Assembly (NCBI GenBank): GCA_006176705.1
Contig: QRFJ01005303.1
Coordinates: forward strand, 62,001 to 126,000
DNA: 64,000 bases
Direction of reading: 5' to 3'
Origin: Cocos nucifera
Taxonomy: Eukaryota; Streptophyta; Magnoliopsida; Arecales; Arecaceae
Within the stretch, counting starts at the first letter, position 1, and each line of letters begins with the position of its first letter. Below the pieces are notes generated by a model. That model was not told the origin of the DNA. It made no database searches and saw nothing but the letters and a program-made list of their open reading frames with translations. Positions 1 through 10,884 of this stretch are shown in pieces. Both the position numbers and the translations under genes were made by a program.

Positions 1-220
1 TAATCAAAATAACAACATGATTACACTAGACTACACATAGAACTATTCAATTCCTAGTCTGGTCATGCATCTCATACAATATAGATCTAAATTATTTAAT
101 TTTTAATTTTTTAATTTTAGATCTAATCATATCTGATATGACATCTAAAATTTATTAATATTAAATAAAAAAATAAAAATAAAATTAGATTTAAAATAGA
201 TCTGAAGAACTATCAACGCA
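1..220 (-). other. 5' leader fragment of copia element D
   Basis: AT-rich non-coding sequence directly next to the D primer-binding site. It resembles the PBS-proximal leader of element A around 11270-11470, including a shared tract in which the words ctattc and catgcat recur. The rest of D (gag, pol, 3' LTR) would lie left of the window. Confidence 0.7.
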
Positions 221-232
221 GCTTTGATACCA
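221..232 (-). other. Primer-binding site of element D
   Basis: Read on the minus strand this is TGGTATCAAAGC, one change from the initiator-Met tRNA complement TGGTATCAGAGC. It sits 2 bp inside the LTR boundary at 235, the same spacing as in element A. Confidence 0.8.
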
Positions 233-234
233 AT

Positions 235-645
235 TAAAGGAAAATCACATTTTTCATCATAGGATTGTCTAGATCTGAGGTGGATTTTTCTAAAAAAAAA
301 ATTTCTACAATTTGATCAGATCTAAGAGTTCTCAGATCTAATCGAGGTGATCTAATATTAAATATAAAAAAATTATTCTAAATGAGAAATATCTCACATA
401 CTTGATTAGGATAATCTGATTATCCTGACAATGATCCTAATGCTCTTGAGGTTCTAGATCAAGCCACGCATGTGCCTGGTCTCTACCGAAGTCCACTTAG
501 GTAGGATCTAGAGAACTTCTCCTTTTGAATCAGGGCTCCAAAGATTAGATCTGGATCTAATCTAGAAGTTCTTTAAAACTCCTTCGATGATGTAGCAGTC
601 ATCTCTTGAAAAAATGCAGCCTTCTTCCTAATCTGGGTGCTAATA
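235..645 (-). repeat. 5' LTR of element D, part 1
   Basis: LTR of the A family, starting TAAAGG (mutated from TGAAGG). It aligns with the first 400 bases of A's LTRs. It is interrupted at 645 by element B; the last five bases, TAATA, are duplicated at 14264-14268 on the other side of B. Confidence 0.8.
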
Positions 646-1526
646 TGTTGTTCCCATGGCTGCTCGGAGCCACAGCCATAGATCCGATCTCTTGCATGAA
701 TCTTGGTGTTAATCTAGCAAATTGAAGAAGATCTAAGAAAGATGAGAGAAGCTAGGGTTTTGGTGTTGGAACCAGAGAAAAGAAAGAAGAGAGTTAGAAA
801 GAAAAGCTCAATTATATTCCCTTTTTCTTATAAAAGTTACAATGTCTTGGTTTATATACCCTAAAGTTCCCATATGAACCCTAATAAACCCCATCTTAAA
901 AACTCTCTTAGGCAAACCCAATACATGAAAGCACTCACCAAGCCCAAGTCTCACATGCTCACATCTCCTGGATCTAATCCCAACCCATACATGAATTAGC
1001 TCCCTTAAGACCTCTCAAATCAGACCTTAAGACCCCCAAGATCAACCCAGACCCTAGCCTAAAATAGACCCTTGCGTAACTCTATCCACGCACCGAGCTA
1101 GCTCAATCTCAGCACTGAGCCGACTAAGTTCCACTGGGTCAGCTCAGTTTGAAATTGAGCCGGTCCAATTCTGTGTTGTGCTTGCAGTCCCAAAACTCAA
1201 TCTTTCTATTTTGCCTATACTCTGAGACTTAGCTGATCCAGTTTTAAACTGAGCCAGCTGATCTATAGAAAATGTCCTTTCTGCAATCTTGATTTTTTGG
1301 CTTTGGTTTCTTGCTCCACCTTGAATCCTAGGTCTCCAAAATACAAACCAAGCTCCTTGAGGCCCTCAATACCCTAACCTTGAGCCCGTGAAGAGTTACA
1401 TTCCACTTCCACCCTAGGACAACTCCTATCCTAGCCCTAGGACCATACCTATCCTAGCCTCCCTAGAGCCCTCACCCTGACTCCGTCCGTGGCCTCCCAA
1501 GGCTTGGGAGCACCACACCACCTATA
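646..1526 (-). repeat. 3' LTR of element B
   Basis: 881 bp, pairing with 3186-3573 plus 13771-14263, with roughly a tenth of positions differing by eye. The right edge reads cctaTA where the other LTR reads cctaCA, so the terminal dinucleotide has decayed. It carries repeated GAGCC/GGCTCAG words between about 1095 and 1260. On the minus strand TATATAAA (851-858) is a plausible TATA box. Confidence 0.88.
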
Positions 1527-1537
1527 ATCTCCACCTT
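1527..1537 (-). other. Polypurine tract of element B
   Basis: Minus strand AAGGTGGAGAT abuts the 3' LTR. Element C has the nearly identical AAGGTGGAGAA at its own PPT. Confidence 0.75.
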
Positions 1538-2280
1538 GGTGCACCCAAGTCTTGGCACACCTAGCAACATCTTCCTGCACGATCCTACTGTCCCTGCATG
1601 TCCTGATAGCCCCTCGTGCTCACCTTGCCACTGCCATTCTTCTTTAACTACTGGACACTCTTTGAGGCCTTCGGGATGACCGCCTCCACTACTGAAGTTC
1701 TTAGTTTGTTTCTCTACACCACCTTTGGAGTTTTAGGTATCCTTCTGTTTGGCAGCTACATCACTTGTCCTGGACTTTTCCAGAGATCATGCAGCGTTCC
1801 TTTACCAGCACTCATCGCATATCCTGATGCTCCACCTGACACTGTCCCCTCAGAGCTATGCCTATCTTCCTGCATAATCCTCTCCACCTAGATCTGTACA
1901 GCCTCAGCACTGGTGCTGGGATATAGATCCTCCCTCTGCACCCCCCTGCTCTGAACCTATGTCACAGCTTCCTCCACCCGTGAAGCCACCTCTACCCGGT
2001 GCTCCACCTGGAATTGAAGTCCTCTTGATGCTGTAAAAGCCAAATCTATCTCCGAGTCCTCCGAGGCCAACCATCGAATGCTGCACTGCTGGGCCTACTG
2101 CTATACCTTGAACCCCGTCACTGACCTTTTGGATTCTTTGCACTCCACAAACTTATCCAAAATCATCTCAGATACACTGTACCCTATGGACTCCTCCAAG
2201 ACCATCAAGAGCTCATCCAAATCTTCACTTTCAGTGACTGTACTGATGAAATCCGAGCTTTCTCCTCCCTTACACTTCTT
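1538..2280 (-). other. Non-coding 3' part of element B
   Basis: This stretch lies between the zinc-knuckle end of gag and the PPT. Immediately after the knuckle a short acidic frame can be read, then stops accumulate. I found no integrase, RT or RNase H motif on either strand. Several open frames exist here but none resembles a known protein. Confidence 0.6.
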
Positions 2281-2996
2281 CCAAAGCGGACACTCCCACT
2301 TAAAGTGCCCTACTTCTTTGCACTTGAAGCATCTTTGGATCCCTTGCTGCCCCTCTGTTCGCCATTCTTCTTCTCTTTCCTATGCTTCTCTGAAACCACA
2401 AGACTCTCTTGGAAGACCTCCCTCTTTGTCACTCATTCCCACTGCTCGTTGGACCTAAGCACTGATACGATCTTCTCATACACCAGTGTCTCCTTACCAT
2501 ACAACAAAGTTATCACCAATGGATCAAAGCTCCCAGATAGCAAACACAGCAACAATAGACTTTTGTCCTCCTCTTCTAAATCCATCCCTATATTGAGCAA
2601 GTCTATGCTCATCTGGTCGAACCACTGAATATGCCCCGTAACATCCTCGTCCTCCTACATCCGAAGGCTATACAGTTGCTTCTTCAGCATCAACTTGGTG
2701 CATATATTATTTTCCATGTATAATTCCTACAACATTGACTATAATCCCTTGGGTGTTCTCTCCTCCAACACACCATACAAAACCTCATTTGCCAAATAAG
2801 CCCTAATCGTGGCATATGCCCTTTTCTCCAAGGACACCCACTTTTTGTCTGTGATCTGCTCTAGCCTATCTTCCAAGGCTGAATCCAACCTCATCTGAAC
2901 CAACAGATCCTCCATCCTTACCATCCACATCGTGAAACTTCTCTTTCCATCAAACTTCTCTAATCCTACCTTCAACCTGCTATTTTTCATGATCAA
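2281..2996 (-). pseudogene. gag: Degenerate copia-type gag of element B
   Basis: This is a structural capsid/nucleocapsid gene reading leftward from ATG at 2996. The first 85 codons are open (FDGKRSF...TMW near the start, typical of Tork-type copia gag). After a stop at 2739 gag homology continues to the left through a region with ENNICTKLMLKKQLYSLRM and WFDQM. It ends in a complete zinc knuckle CFKCKEVGHFKWEC (C-x2-C-x4-H-x4-C) at 2290-2331. The frame is interrupted by stops and a shift, so no functional product is expected. The gag is recognisably similar to that of element C (40371 onward), which shares the FDGKR start. It is the only protein domain in element B. Confidence 0.82.
2290..2331 (-). 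other. Zinc-knuckle motif of B gag
   Basis: The translation CFKCKEVGHFKWEC keeps all four metal ligands, unlike the mutated knuckle in element C. It marks the nucleocapsid end of gag. Confidence 0.85.
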
Positions 2997-3170
2997 TTCG
3001 AATCAAATAGCAGCAGATAGATAGATCTAAGAAATACCTTGACTAAGGATGGTGGACAGCAGCCCTGTAATCTCTTCCTTACTCACAAAGCCTGGAGAAA
3101 GTCTTTAGACCTGAATCTTGCTATTGATCTCTATTGAAAACTGATCTTCTTTCTCCTTCATGCTCAACCT

Positions 3171-3183
3171 GGCTCTGATATCA
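3171..3183 (-). other. Primer-binding site of element B
   Basis: Minus strand TGATATCAGAGCC matches the initiator-Met tRNA complement with one change (TGGTATCAGAGCC). It lies 2 bp from the LTR edge at 3186. Confidence 0.82.
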
Positions 3184-3185
3184 AT

Positions 3186-3573
3186 TGTTATTCCTATGGC
3201 TGCTCGAAGCCACAGCCATAGAATCGATCTCTTGCGTGAACCTAGGTGTTAATCCAGCAAATCAAAGAAGATCTAAAAAAGATGAAAGAAACTAGGGTTT
3301 TGATATTGAAACCAGAGAGAAGAGAGAAGAGAGTTAGGGAGAAAAGCTCAATTGTATTCCCTTTTTCTTGTAAAAGTTACAATATCTTGATTTATATACC
3401 CTAGAGTTTCCACCTGAACCCTAATAAACCCCAGCTTAAAAACTCCCTTAGGCTAACCCAATACATGAAAGCACTCATCGAGCCCAAGTCTCATATGCTC
3501 TCATCCTCTGGATCTAATCCCAACCCATACATGAATTAGCCTCCTTAATAGCTCTCAAACCAAGCCTTAAGAC
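3186..3573 (-). repeat. 5' LTR of element B, part 1
   Basis: The first 388 bp of the right LTR, aligning with 646 onward. It is interrupted after AAGAC (3569-3573), the target site of element A. Confidence 0.88.
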
Positions 3574-4145
3574 TGAAGGAAAATCCTGATTTCCCGGTCC
3601 AGGTTCATCCAGATCTGATTAGATCAAGAGATATATTCCAAAAATTTTCTCTTGATCTCAATCAGATCTTGATATGTTTCAGATCTGATTATTATTATTT
3701 TAATAAATAAAATAAAATAAGATAAATTAAATCAAATTCAATTTACCTGATTTGGGTAATCCTATTATCCTGTAGATGATCCTGATTGCAGCGGAAGGTT
3801 CTGGATCTTAGCCACGCAAGCGCCTGGCCTCTACCGGTATCCACTTAGGTTGGATCTAGAGATCCTCTTCTTCTCTATCACACCTCCAAAAATCAGATCT
3901 GGATCTGATCTGGAGGATCTTCAAAACTCTTTTTGAAGATCTGCAGTCGTCCTTTTGCAGCAGCGCAGCCTTCTTGCTTTTGATCGCCTTTCCTTGATCT
4001 GAATCGCACCAACCTAAATCCAAAACCCTTTTGGACGTGGAGAGGAGAAGGAGGAGAAGTTTAGGCATGGAGGAAGAGGGGAGAGGCAGCCTTGGGGCGT
4101 GGGAAATCTCTCTTTCACTTAGAATTAGGGTTGGGCGCAGGGTCT

Positions 4146-4153
4146 TATTTATA
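4146..4153 (-). promoter_or_regulatory. TATA box in A 3' LTR
   Basis: Minus-strand TATAAATA. The same octamer is at the matching place in A's 5' LTR, in O, P and Q, and in the unrelated LTR J. Transcription would run leftward from about 4115. Confidence 0.65.
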
Positions 4154-4465
4154 GACCTCTTGTGATCCAACTCCTCTTCCTTCTCAACCAATCACAACCC
4201 TTTGTGAAATCAGATCTAAATCTGATTGGTTGGAATAGAGACCCCTGGATTCCTCCTTAGAGGGCGTGCCTAAGACCAGTCAAACTTGGATTCTTAGTAG
4301 AACTCTGAATTGGAATCCAAAAGGGAGGTGGAGTCCTTGTCCAACAAGGACTCCTAGGCGCCTCCTAACTTGGGCTCACGCCACCCTTGGCGTGCGCCCT
4401 TCTCCTTGCCAGGTTCTGGCAGGGGGACAGGCCCCCACCAGCTCTCCAATAGGTGCATGACATGT

Positions 4466-4532
4466 GGTCAAAAGTCAAAGTGTCAATGGTCAACGTTTGA
4501 CCAGTCAAAGGTAGACTTTTGACCAAAGTCAA
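4466..4532 (-). promoter_or_regulatory. W-box cluster in A 3' LTR (U3)
   Basis: Seven TTGAC[C/T] hexamers counting both strands (starts 4466, 4473, 4488, 4497, 4503, 4519, 4527) plus one TTGACA lie in 67 bp, about 315 bp upstream of the TATA box. TTGAC[C/T] is the established core bound by WRKY factors. Activity here is inferred. Confidence 0.6.
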
Positions 4533-5859
4533 AGAACAAGAAATGGCAGGTGACCAAAAATGGCAGGTAATGTCTTACAAAATAAGACAACCTATTTCTG
4601 ACTTGGACAACCTCCAGTCAGACCATATGAAGGCCTCTGATTGAGCACAAACTCCTTTGGCTCAGTCAGGACAACTTATTTATGATAGTAAAAGAAGAAC
4701 GTTAGGTTCAATCGAGTGCTAGCACGATTTCCTTGAACCTAATTGAATCTCATTCAGATCAATTGAACTAGATCAGTTCAATTGATGATCACCAGATTCA
4801 AACCCTTGTTTGTGTGACCCAGTTAGGTTCAGTTCTGTATGGTAATGGGATATGTCATGATCTCTATCATCGACATCATCGAAACTCCTTTCGATGGATC
4901 AGAACTCTTCTGATTCGAACAGCTAGAATGATCGATCATCTAAATCATTCTAATTGCTCCCAAAATCCACCAGTGACACCTAGCAGTATATGGTGGCAAC
5001 CCATCAGAGCTGAATGCGAACCTCTTGGTGCAGCTACCTGTGTGATTAAGTTCTTCTATCTTGAGCCCCGATCAGATTAGGGTTAAGGTGAACTCGTCAA
5101 ACCCTAGTCTCTGTCATATGATGTAATCATTCGATTCGAGTCCAATGTGAAAATCTAAATAGAAACTCTTTCTATTATTTCACTCTACCATGGCCATGGA
5201 TTTCTGGACTTGATTCTCATGATCATCATAGGGCTGCTCCTCTACCACCGAGGTAGATAGATTCCATCTTGATGCAATCCAGTTCCTACAATGAACATGC
5301 TATAGCCAACATACACCTCAGGGTTCCATATGGCTAGGAGACCGAGTAATGGTGTAGTCAAACTATAACACCCTCAAGGTGAACTGCCGATGCATCTCAG
5401 GTCAAAGAACCAGACACACTACTGCAGCATCGAGTCAGTCATTGACGAGAAGGTAGACTTCCCTAATGACTACTCGAGGTGGTCACGCTCAGTGCCCTCG
5501 TTCTCTAACGAGTACCTGTACTCTCGCTCCGGTGTCTCCACACCGTAGACTCAAGACTCATCTACTAAAGAGAAGCGATTGTACACCAACCTTCCGGATC
5601 AATCACCATCCTCGTGATGATCCTATGGTCGGGAGCATTTTATGAGTTAATAATGATTATTCATGTCTTAAATTTTCAACTCTTGAAAATATGAATTATC
5701 ATTACCATTAACTCAAAGGATGTATCACAGACACTAAATACACATATGTGATAGAAAATAACCCATTTTATTGAATTATAGTCAAAATTATAATTTTGCC
5801 CCTAGAAGTGTATTACAAGTGTCAGCCAATTCTGGCTTCTAGGGCACATATATCTAACA

Positions 5860-5870
5860 ATCTCCCACTT
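5860..5870 (-). other. Polypurine tract of element A
   Basis: Minus strand AAGTGGGAGAT directly abuts the 3' LTR. It is identical in P and nearly so in I. Confidence 0.85.
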
Positions 5871-5872
5871 GT

Positions 5873-7455
5873 CCTAAAGCCAATTGGCTACAAGTCTAAG
5901 TCCCATCTTCTCAAGGTGGGCTTCGATCTTCTGCTGGCCCAACGGCTTTGTAAGTGGGTCTGCCACATTATCTGTGGAGTTGACTCTCTTGACCTCAACG
6001 TAACCTTTCTCAAGGTAATCGCGGATGAGATGGTATCACCGTTTGCTTGGAACTCTTCCAGCACAAACAGTCTGCCAGATGTCGACTTTCGATCATCTAT
6101 ATCGGACATGAAGTCCGAGTCTGTGTATCCCTGGACTTGGAGTTCTCCATTACCAAAGACCAACATCATATCCTTAGTTCTTCTCAAGTACTTAAGGATA
6201 CATTTCACAGAAGTCCAGTGTTCTTCACCTGGATTTGACTGATATCTGCTTGTGACACTCACAGCATGGGCTATATCAGGTCGTGTACATAGCATGGCAT
6301 ACATGAGGCTCCCTATTGCAGAAGCATAAGGGATCTTGCTCATGCGTTCTATTTCCTCAGGTGTGCTGGGGCACATCTTCTTGGAAAGATGAATACCATG
6401 TCTGAAGGGTATTAATCCCCTCTTAGAGTTTTCCATACTAAACCTCTTTAGTACTTCCTCTATGTACATCTTCTGTGAAAGTCCTAGCATCCTATTCGGT
6501 CTATCCCTATAGACCTTAATTCCTAGAATAAAGGATGCTTCACCTAGGTCTTTCATGGAGAATTCCTTGGACAACCACATCTTGACTGATGTCAACATGG
6601 GAATATCATTCCCAATAAGGAGGATGTCATCCACGTACAATACGAGGAAGACAACAGCGCTCCCACTGACCCTTTTGAAAACACATGGTTCCTCTTCATT
6701 TTTGATGAAACCAAACTTTTTGATCACATCATTGAAACGAGTGTTCCAGCTCCGAGATGCTTGCTTAAGTCCATATATGGACCTTTGCAGCTTGCAAACC
6801 TTGTGATCAGTATCACTGGATGTGAAACCTAGCGGCTGTTCCATATAGATATCTTCCTCAAGATATCCATTTAGGAATGCCGTTTTCACGTCCATTTGCC
6901 ATATTTCATAATCGAAATAGGCTGCAACAGGCAAGCAATGTGCGGATGGATTTTAGCATAGCTACTGGGGAAAAGGTATCCTGATAGTCAATGCCTTCGC
7001 GTTGACTATAACCTTTTGCCACTAGTCTAGCCTTGAATGTCTCCACATTCCCATCTGCACCAATCTTTCTCTTGAAGATCCATTTACACCCAATAGGTAC
7101 TATACCTTCTGGTGGATCTACCAAGGTCCAGACTTGGTTTGAGTGCATCGAGTCAATTTCTGACTGCATTGCCTCTAGCCATTTCTCGGAGTCGATATCT
7201 GATATCGCCTCGTTGTAGGTTTTGGGATCATCACCATGAGCACCATTACCTATGAGGAACATTTCCTCTACTTCCTCTGAAATAATACCTAAGTATCTTT
7301 CAGGGGGATGGGAAAACTCTTTCCGATCTACGAGGTGGAGGAGGTAGTGTTCTTATTGGCTCAACCTGATTTGGTTCCAATTGGTCCTTAGCTCGTTCTG
7401 CTTGTGAGACTTTCTCATCAAGCTTAATCTGCTTTCCAATGCCGCTATCTTGAAT
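5873..7455 (-). pseudogene. pol: Reverse transcriptase-RNase H region of element A (broken)
   Basis: This encodes the copia RT, which copies the element RNA inside virus-like particles, and a damaged RNase H. The reading starts just after an in-frame stop at 7456-7458. Visible blocks: WKWIFKRK-type RT start, MDVKTAFLNGYLEEDIYMEQ, SIYGLKQASRSWN, and the catalytic YVDD at 6626-6637. Two single-base insertions relative to element P, near 7308 and near 6930, shift the frame. In RNase H, the 197 bp corresponding to P 59201-59397 are missing at about 6036, with TATC at both edges. The deletion removes the catalytic Glu (EAEY) and Asp (YCDN) region and puts the C-terminus out of frame. It cannot encode a working RT-RNase H. 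Confidence 0.92.
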
Positions 7456-8823
7456 AAACTATTTTTCAAGAAAGATGGCATGTCGACTCACAATCACATT
7501 GTGGTCTTCTGGAATGTAGAAATAGTATCCTAATGACTCTTTAGGATATCCTATGAATCGAGCTCTAAAGGACCTAAACTCTAACTTGTCCGCTTGTTGT
7601 CTTTTGACATGAGCCGGACAACCCCAAATTCTGAGATGACTCAGACTTGGTTTCTTACCGTGCCATATCTCATACGGTGTGGTAGGAACGGTTTTAGAGG
7701 GAACCCTATTCAGTAGAATAGAATTGAAGTTAATAATGAATGTCCCCAAAGGAAAATCAGGGAGGTCTGTGAAGCTCATCATGGATCGAACCATATCCAA
7801 TAGAGTCCGATTTCTCCGTTCTGAAACCCCGTTGAGTTGAGGTGTTCCTGGTGGAGTCCATTGAGAGACTATGCCATTTTCCTTAAGATAGTCTAGGAAT
7901 TCCCGGCTAAGGTATTCACCTCCTCGATCTGATCGAAGAACCTTAATGGGTTTTTCCAGTTTGTTTTTCTACTTCATGTCTGAATTCTTTGAACTTTTCA
8001 AAAGCTTCAGACTTGTGTCTCATAAGATACACATACCCATACCTAGACAGATCATCGGTAAAGGTAATGAAGTAGACAAAATTGCCTCTAGCCGGCACAT
8101 CAAATGGGCCGCACACATCAGTATGTACTAGGGCAAGGAGATCTGTGGCCCTCTCCCCATGTCCAACAAAAGGGAGTTTAGTCATTTTGCCTTGAAGACA
8201 AGATTCACAAGTTGGATATGACTCAAAAGTCAATGGACTCAATAGCCCATTTTTCTCCAATTTGTTGAATCCTATCTTCTGCTATATGACCTAATCTCAG
8301 GTGCCATAGATATCTGTCGTTTGGACTATCCCTAGGTCGTTTGGCATTCACGTTTTGCTCGATAGTTAGAATAGGTACATCAATATGTAGCTGATAAAGA
8401 CCATTAATAAGGAAACCATTTGCAATTTTATTTCTTTCATAAAGAATGTTACAATGGTCCTTAAAGAAGGTGAATCACATAGCCTTCTTGTGCTAAGCAT
8501 GAAACAGAAATCAAATTCCTGCTAGCTGCAGGCACATAATAACAGTCTTTTAAAACTAAGTCTAAACCAGATGGTAATCGAAGAGGGTATGTTCCCACGG
8601 CTACTGCAGCAACTCTTGCTCCATTACCGATGCGTAGGATCATGTCTCCATCCCTCAGCCTCCTGCTATCCTCAAGACCCTGCATAGAAGTGCACAGATG
8701 AGCACTAGAACCAGAGTCAAGCACCCAACTGGATGCAGAAGAAACCGTAAGGTTAGACTCAATAACGAGCATACCTCCAGAAGGACCTTCCTTCTTGTTC
8801 TTCAGGGTGGCCAGGTAAGTAGG
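7456..8823 (-). pseudogene. pol: Protease-integrase region of element A (frameshifted)
   Basis: The order from right to left is aspartic protease (WVLDSGSS, catalytic Asp codon 8716-8718), GAG-pre-integrase with CESC zinc ligands, then integrase. The integrase triad is intact at sequence level: Asp in HTDVCG (8117-8119), Asp in RSDRGGEY (7927-7929), Glu in GVSERR (7819-7821). A one-base insertion in a T run near 7955 (compare P near 61335) puts a stop after QTGKTH, and further shifts follow near 8265, 8470 and 7740. The integrase C-terminal part is open at 7459-7800 and ends in HAIFLEK followed by TAG at 7456-7461 region. That stop is shared by the other copies. No complete integrase can be made from this copy. 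Confidence 0.9.
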
Positions 8824-9613
8824 GCAGTTCCGCTTCCAATGGCCGTCGCTGTTGCAATGGAAACACTTTCCTTTGCCATCGACCTTCTTCTTTTCGGCTT
8901 CTGCCTTCTTCTTCTTTGATCCTTCCACCTTTTGCTTTTTCACAGACTTCTTTTTCTTTCCATAAGACTTTCTTTTGGAAGAAGTCCGTTCCATAGCAAG
9001 AACTGAGCCTTTAGAACCTTTCATAGAAAGCTCAGCGGTAACCAGCATATTCATTAACTTCGGCCAAGGAATTTTGAAGTTTATGCATGTGGTAATTCAT
9101 GATGAATTGCCCATATGCATCAGTCAAGGATTGCAGAATAATATCGTTCTGCAGATCCAAGTCCAACTTCACACCGAGCTTCTCAAGCTCTTCCATGTCC
9201 TTGATCATTGTCAGACAGTGATCTTGGACTGACTGCCCATCACGCATCTTAGCCTTAAAAAGTCATTTCGTGACTTGATATTTGGCTGCGCGACTCTGTT
9301 CACCAAACATCTCCTGCAGGTGAGCCAACATTTGGCGAGCAGTCCCGATATCTTCATGTTGGCGCTGGAGCTCATCAGACATCGAGCCCAACATGTAGTA
9401 TCTGGCCTTATTATCTTCGTCAATCCATTTTTCCAGAGACGCTCTCTGTTCAGTGGATGGACGAGCTGGTAAGGTGGGAGGGTCCTGGTCCAAAACATGT
9501 GTTAACTTCTCTGAACCCAAAACAATTTTGTAGTTCCTGAGCCAATCTTTATAATTGGGTCCAGTCAGTCTATGTGTGTCTAGGATACGTGCCAGTGGGT
9601 TGGACGCAGACAT
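8824..9613 (-). pseudogene. gag: gag of element A (frameshifted)
   Basis: The copia gag starts at ATG 9611-9613 (MSASNPLARILDTHRL), chosen because it matches the start of gag in G. The first frame runs to about 9263 and includes LTGPNYKDWLRN and KARYYMLGSM, typical of the UBN2-type gag fold. One-base indels near 9255 and 9060 move the frame. The second frame has FIMNYHMHKL and the third a lysine-rich stretch followed by zinc knuckle CFHCNSDGHWKRNC (8824-8865) with all ligands present. The uninterrupted sequence GACGC at 9438-9442 is the empty version of the target site used by element H in the related element G. The product would be the particle shell protein; here it is not translatable in one piece. 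Confidence 0.9.
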
Positions 9614-9911
9614 TTTCCTGTAGAGAGTCAAAGATTCTAGTTAGATACTGTAATTTTGACTTGACCAATTTATTTAGGGATTTTATTTTTAAACAAATTA
9701 GCTCCCACTATTTTCTCGGATCCCTACACTCCCTCTGTAGAGATGCGAAAATCTCCACGATTGAATGATTTCTAGTGGGTGGTGCGGTCTCACCAACTGA
9801 CTCATCACCTCACCTAACAGTTATTGGTGATGGGTTAGCCAATGAGTGAACAACTCTTGTTCAATGATTCTCTAATCATGGTGCACCCAAACTTGGTCTC
9901 TAATTCATGAA

Positions 9912-10015
9912 TCTCACCGTATCCGGAATATTGATCCACTCCTTAGTTAAGTCAGACCCACCATTTGCATAGACTGGGTTCCTAATTGGGTCTCTCACCG
10001 TATCCGAAATATTGA
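9912..10015. repeat. Direct repeat pair in A leader
   Basis: Two 23-bp copies (9912-9934 and 9993-10015), beginning TCTCACCGTATCC and differing at one base, are 81 bp apart. The matching leader of G (about 31350-31460) has decayed versions. Confidence 0.7.
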
Positions 10016-10821
10016 GCCCAACTCATCCTCCAGCCCATAGCATCCAATGCCTAATAGACATGGTTGCATCTTCCCGGTGCAACTGAGCCACTGTATCCAG
10101 CCGAGAACAATCAACCCCGGGAAGGGCCCGCACGTCTACAATGGTGGAAGACCTCGGACTTAATCTTTTCTTAGGGAGAATTGATTCAGGTCTCATTAAA
10201 CTAGACTTGGCTTAGTCATAACAATTATGACTAACCTAGTGGCATGGGTTAGCTCGGATTATTGACCACCTCAGATCAGAACTGTGTCAACAGATATGGC
10301 CAGGTAAGTGAGACCGGTGGAAGGAATATGCCGTTAACTCGCACAAGAACGCATTCAGGTCGAGTAGCTTCCAATTAAAAACCAGTCGGTCGTCTGTGCC
10401 AAACTTACCTTAGACACCAAATTGTTGAGTCAGAACCAATTGGGTTAGCCTACAATCCAGACTCTAACCTCTGAGCCTAATTAGGTCTTGCTTGATCGTG
10501 ACTCGATCTTGACCCAGACTTAATCCTATTAGGCTGGTCAATTTAAGCATTGTTGATCCCATCTAACCAACTCTTGATTCGGTTTGATCAACCGCTTAGA
10601 CCTAATTGAGCTACCCAAGCCCGAACCCAGTATTATGAATATGTCTTAGATCTGAAATTCTCAATTTTAGACCTAATTAATATTCCATAAACTTAATTCT
10701 TAATTAAGTTGGGTTCATAAACAAAATATGCACAATAAATCCTAGGGTTTCAGGATCTAGGGTTTTGCAGAAAGTAAGTTTTGGGTTTCTGATTAAGGAC
10801 GAACACGCAGCACCCCTACAC

Positions 10822-10884
10822 GTCATAAGAACACCCCATCGAATGGGAAGAGAGGGCCTTTAAACCCTTCTTCGTTCTTATGAC
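10822..10884 (-). other. Potential stem-loop in A leader
   Basis: GTCATAAGAAC (10822-10832) and GTTCTTATGAC (10874-10884) are perfect reverse complements with a 41-nt loop. G's leader keeps a degraded version (about 32270-32340). Confidence 0.55.

Larger units (their letters stand above)
3574..5859 (-). repeat. 3' LTR of element A
   Basis: 2,286 bp, beginning TGAAGG and ending TAACA on the plus strand. It contains a TATA box (4146-4153) and W-box cluster (4466-4532). The stretch 5255-5859 has the marker states of element P's LTR (ATTCC, GCGATTG, GCATTTT), not those of A's own 5' LTR. Confidence 0.95.

Noticed and set aside
1616..2628. Open frames on the plus strand inside element B
   Set aside because: They oppose B gag and have no protein resemblance; the real coding strand is minus.
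4814..5080. An 88-codon frame (GTG start, TQLGSVLYGNG) identical in A-3', A-5' (12721-12987), P (57986-58252) and Q (62634-62900), antisense to the elements
   Set aside because: It begins with GTG and lies in U3 opposite to transcription. The older fragment K has a stop in it. Identity is explained by the youth of these LTRs.
9275..9472. Various open frames on the plus strand across A and P coding regions (for example 59258-59626, 6555-6806)
   Set aside because: Shadows of the real minus-strand gag-pol; codon content mirrors conserved antisense protein blocks.
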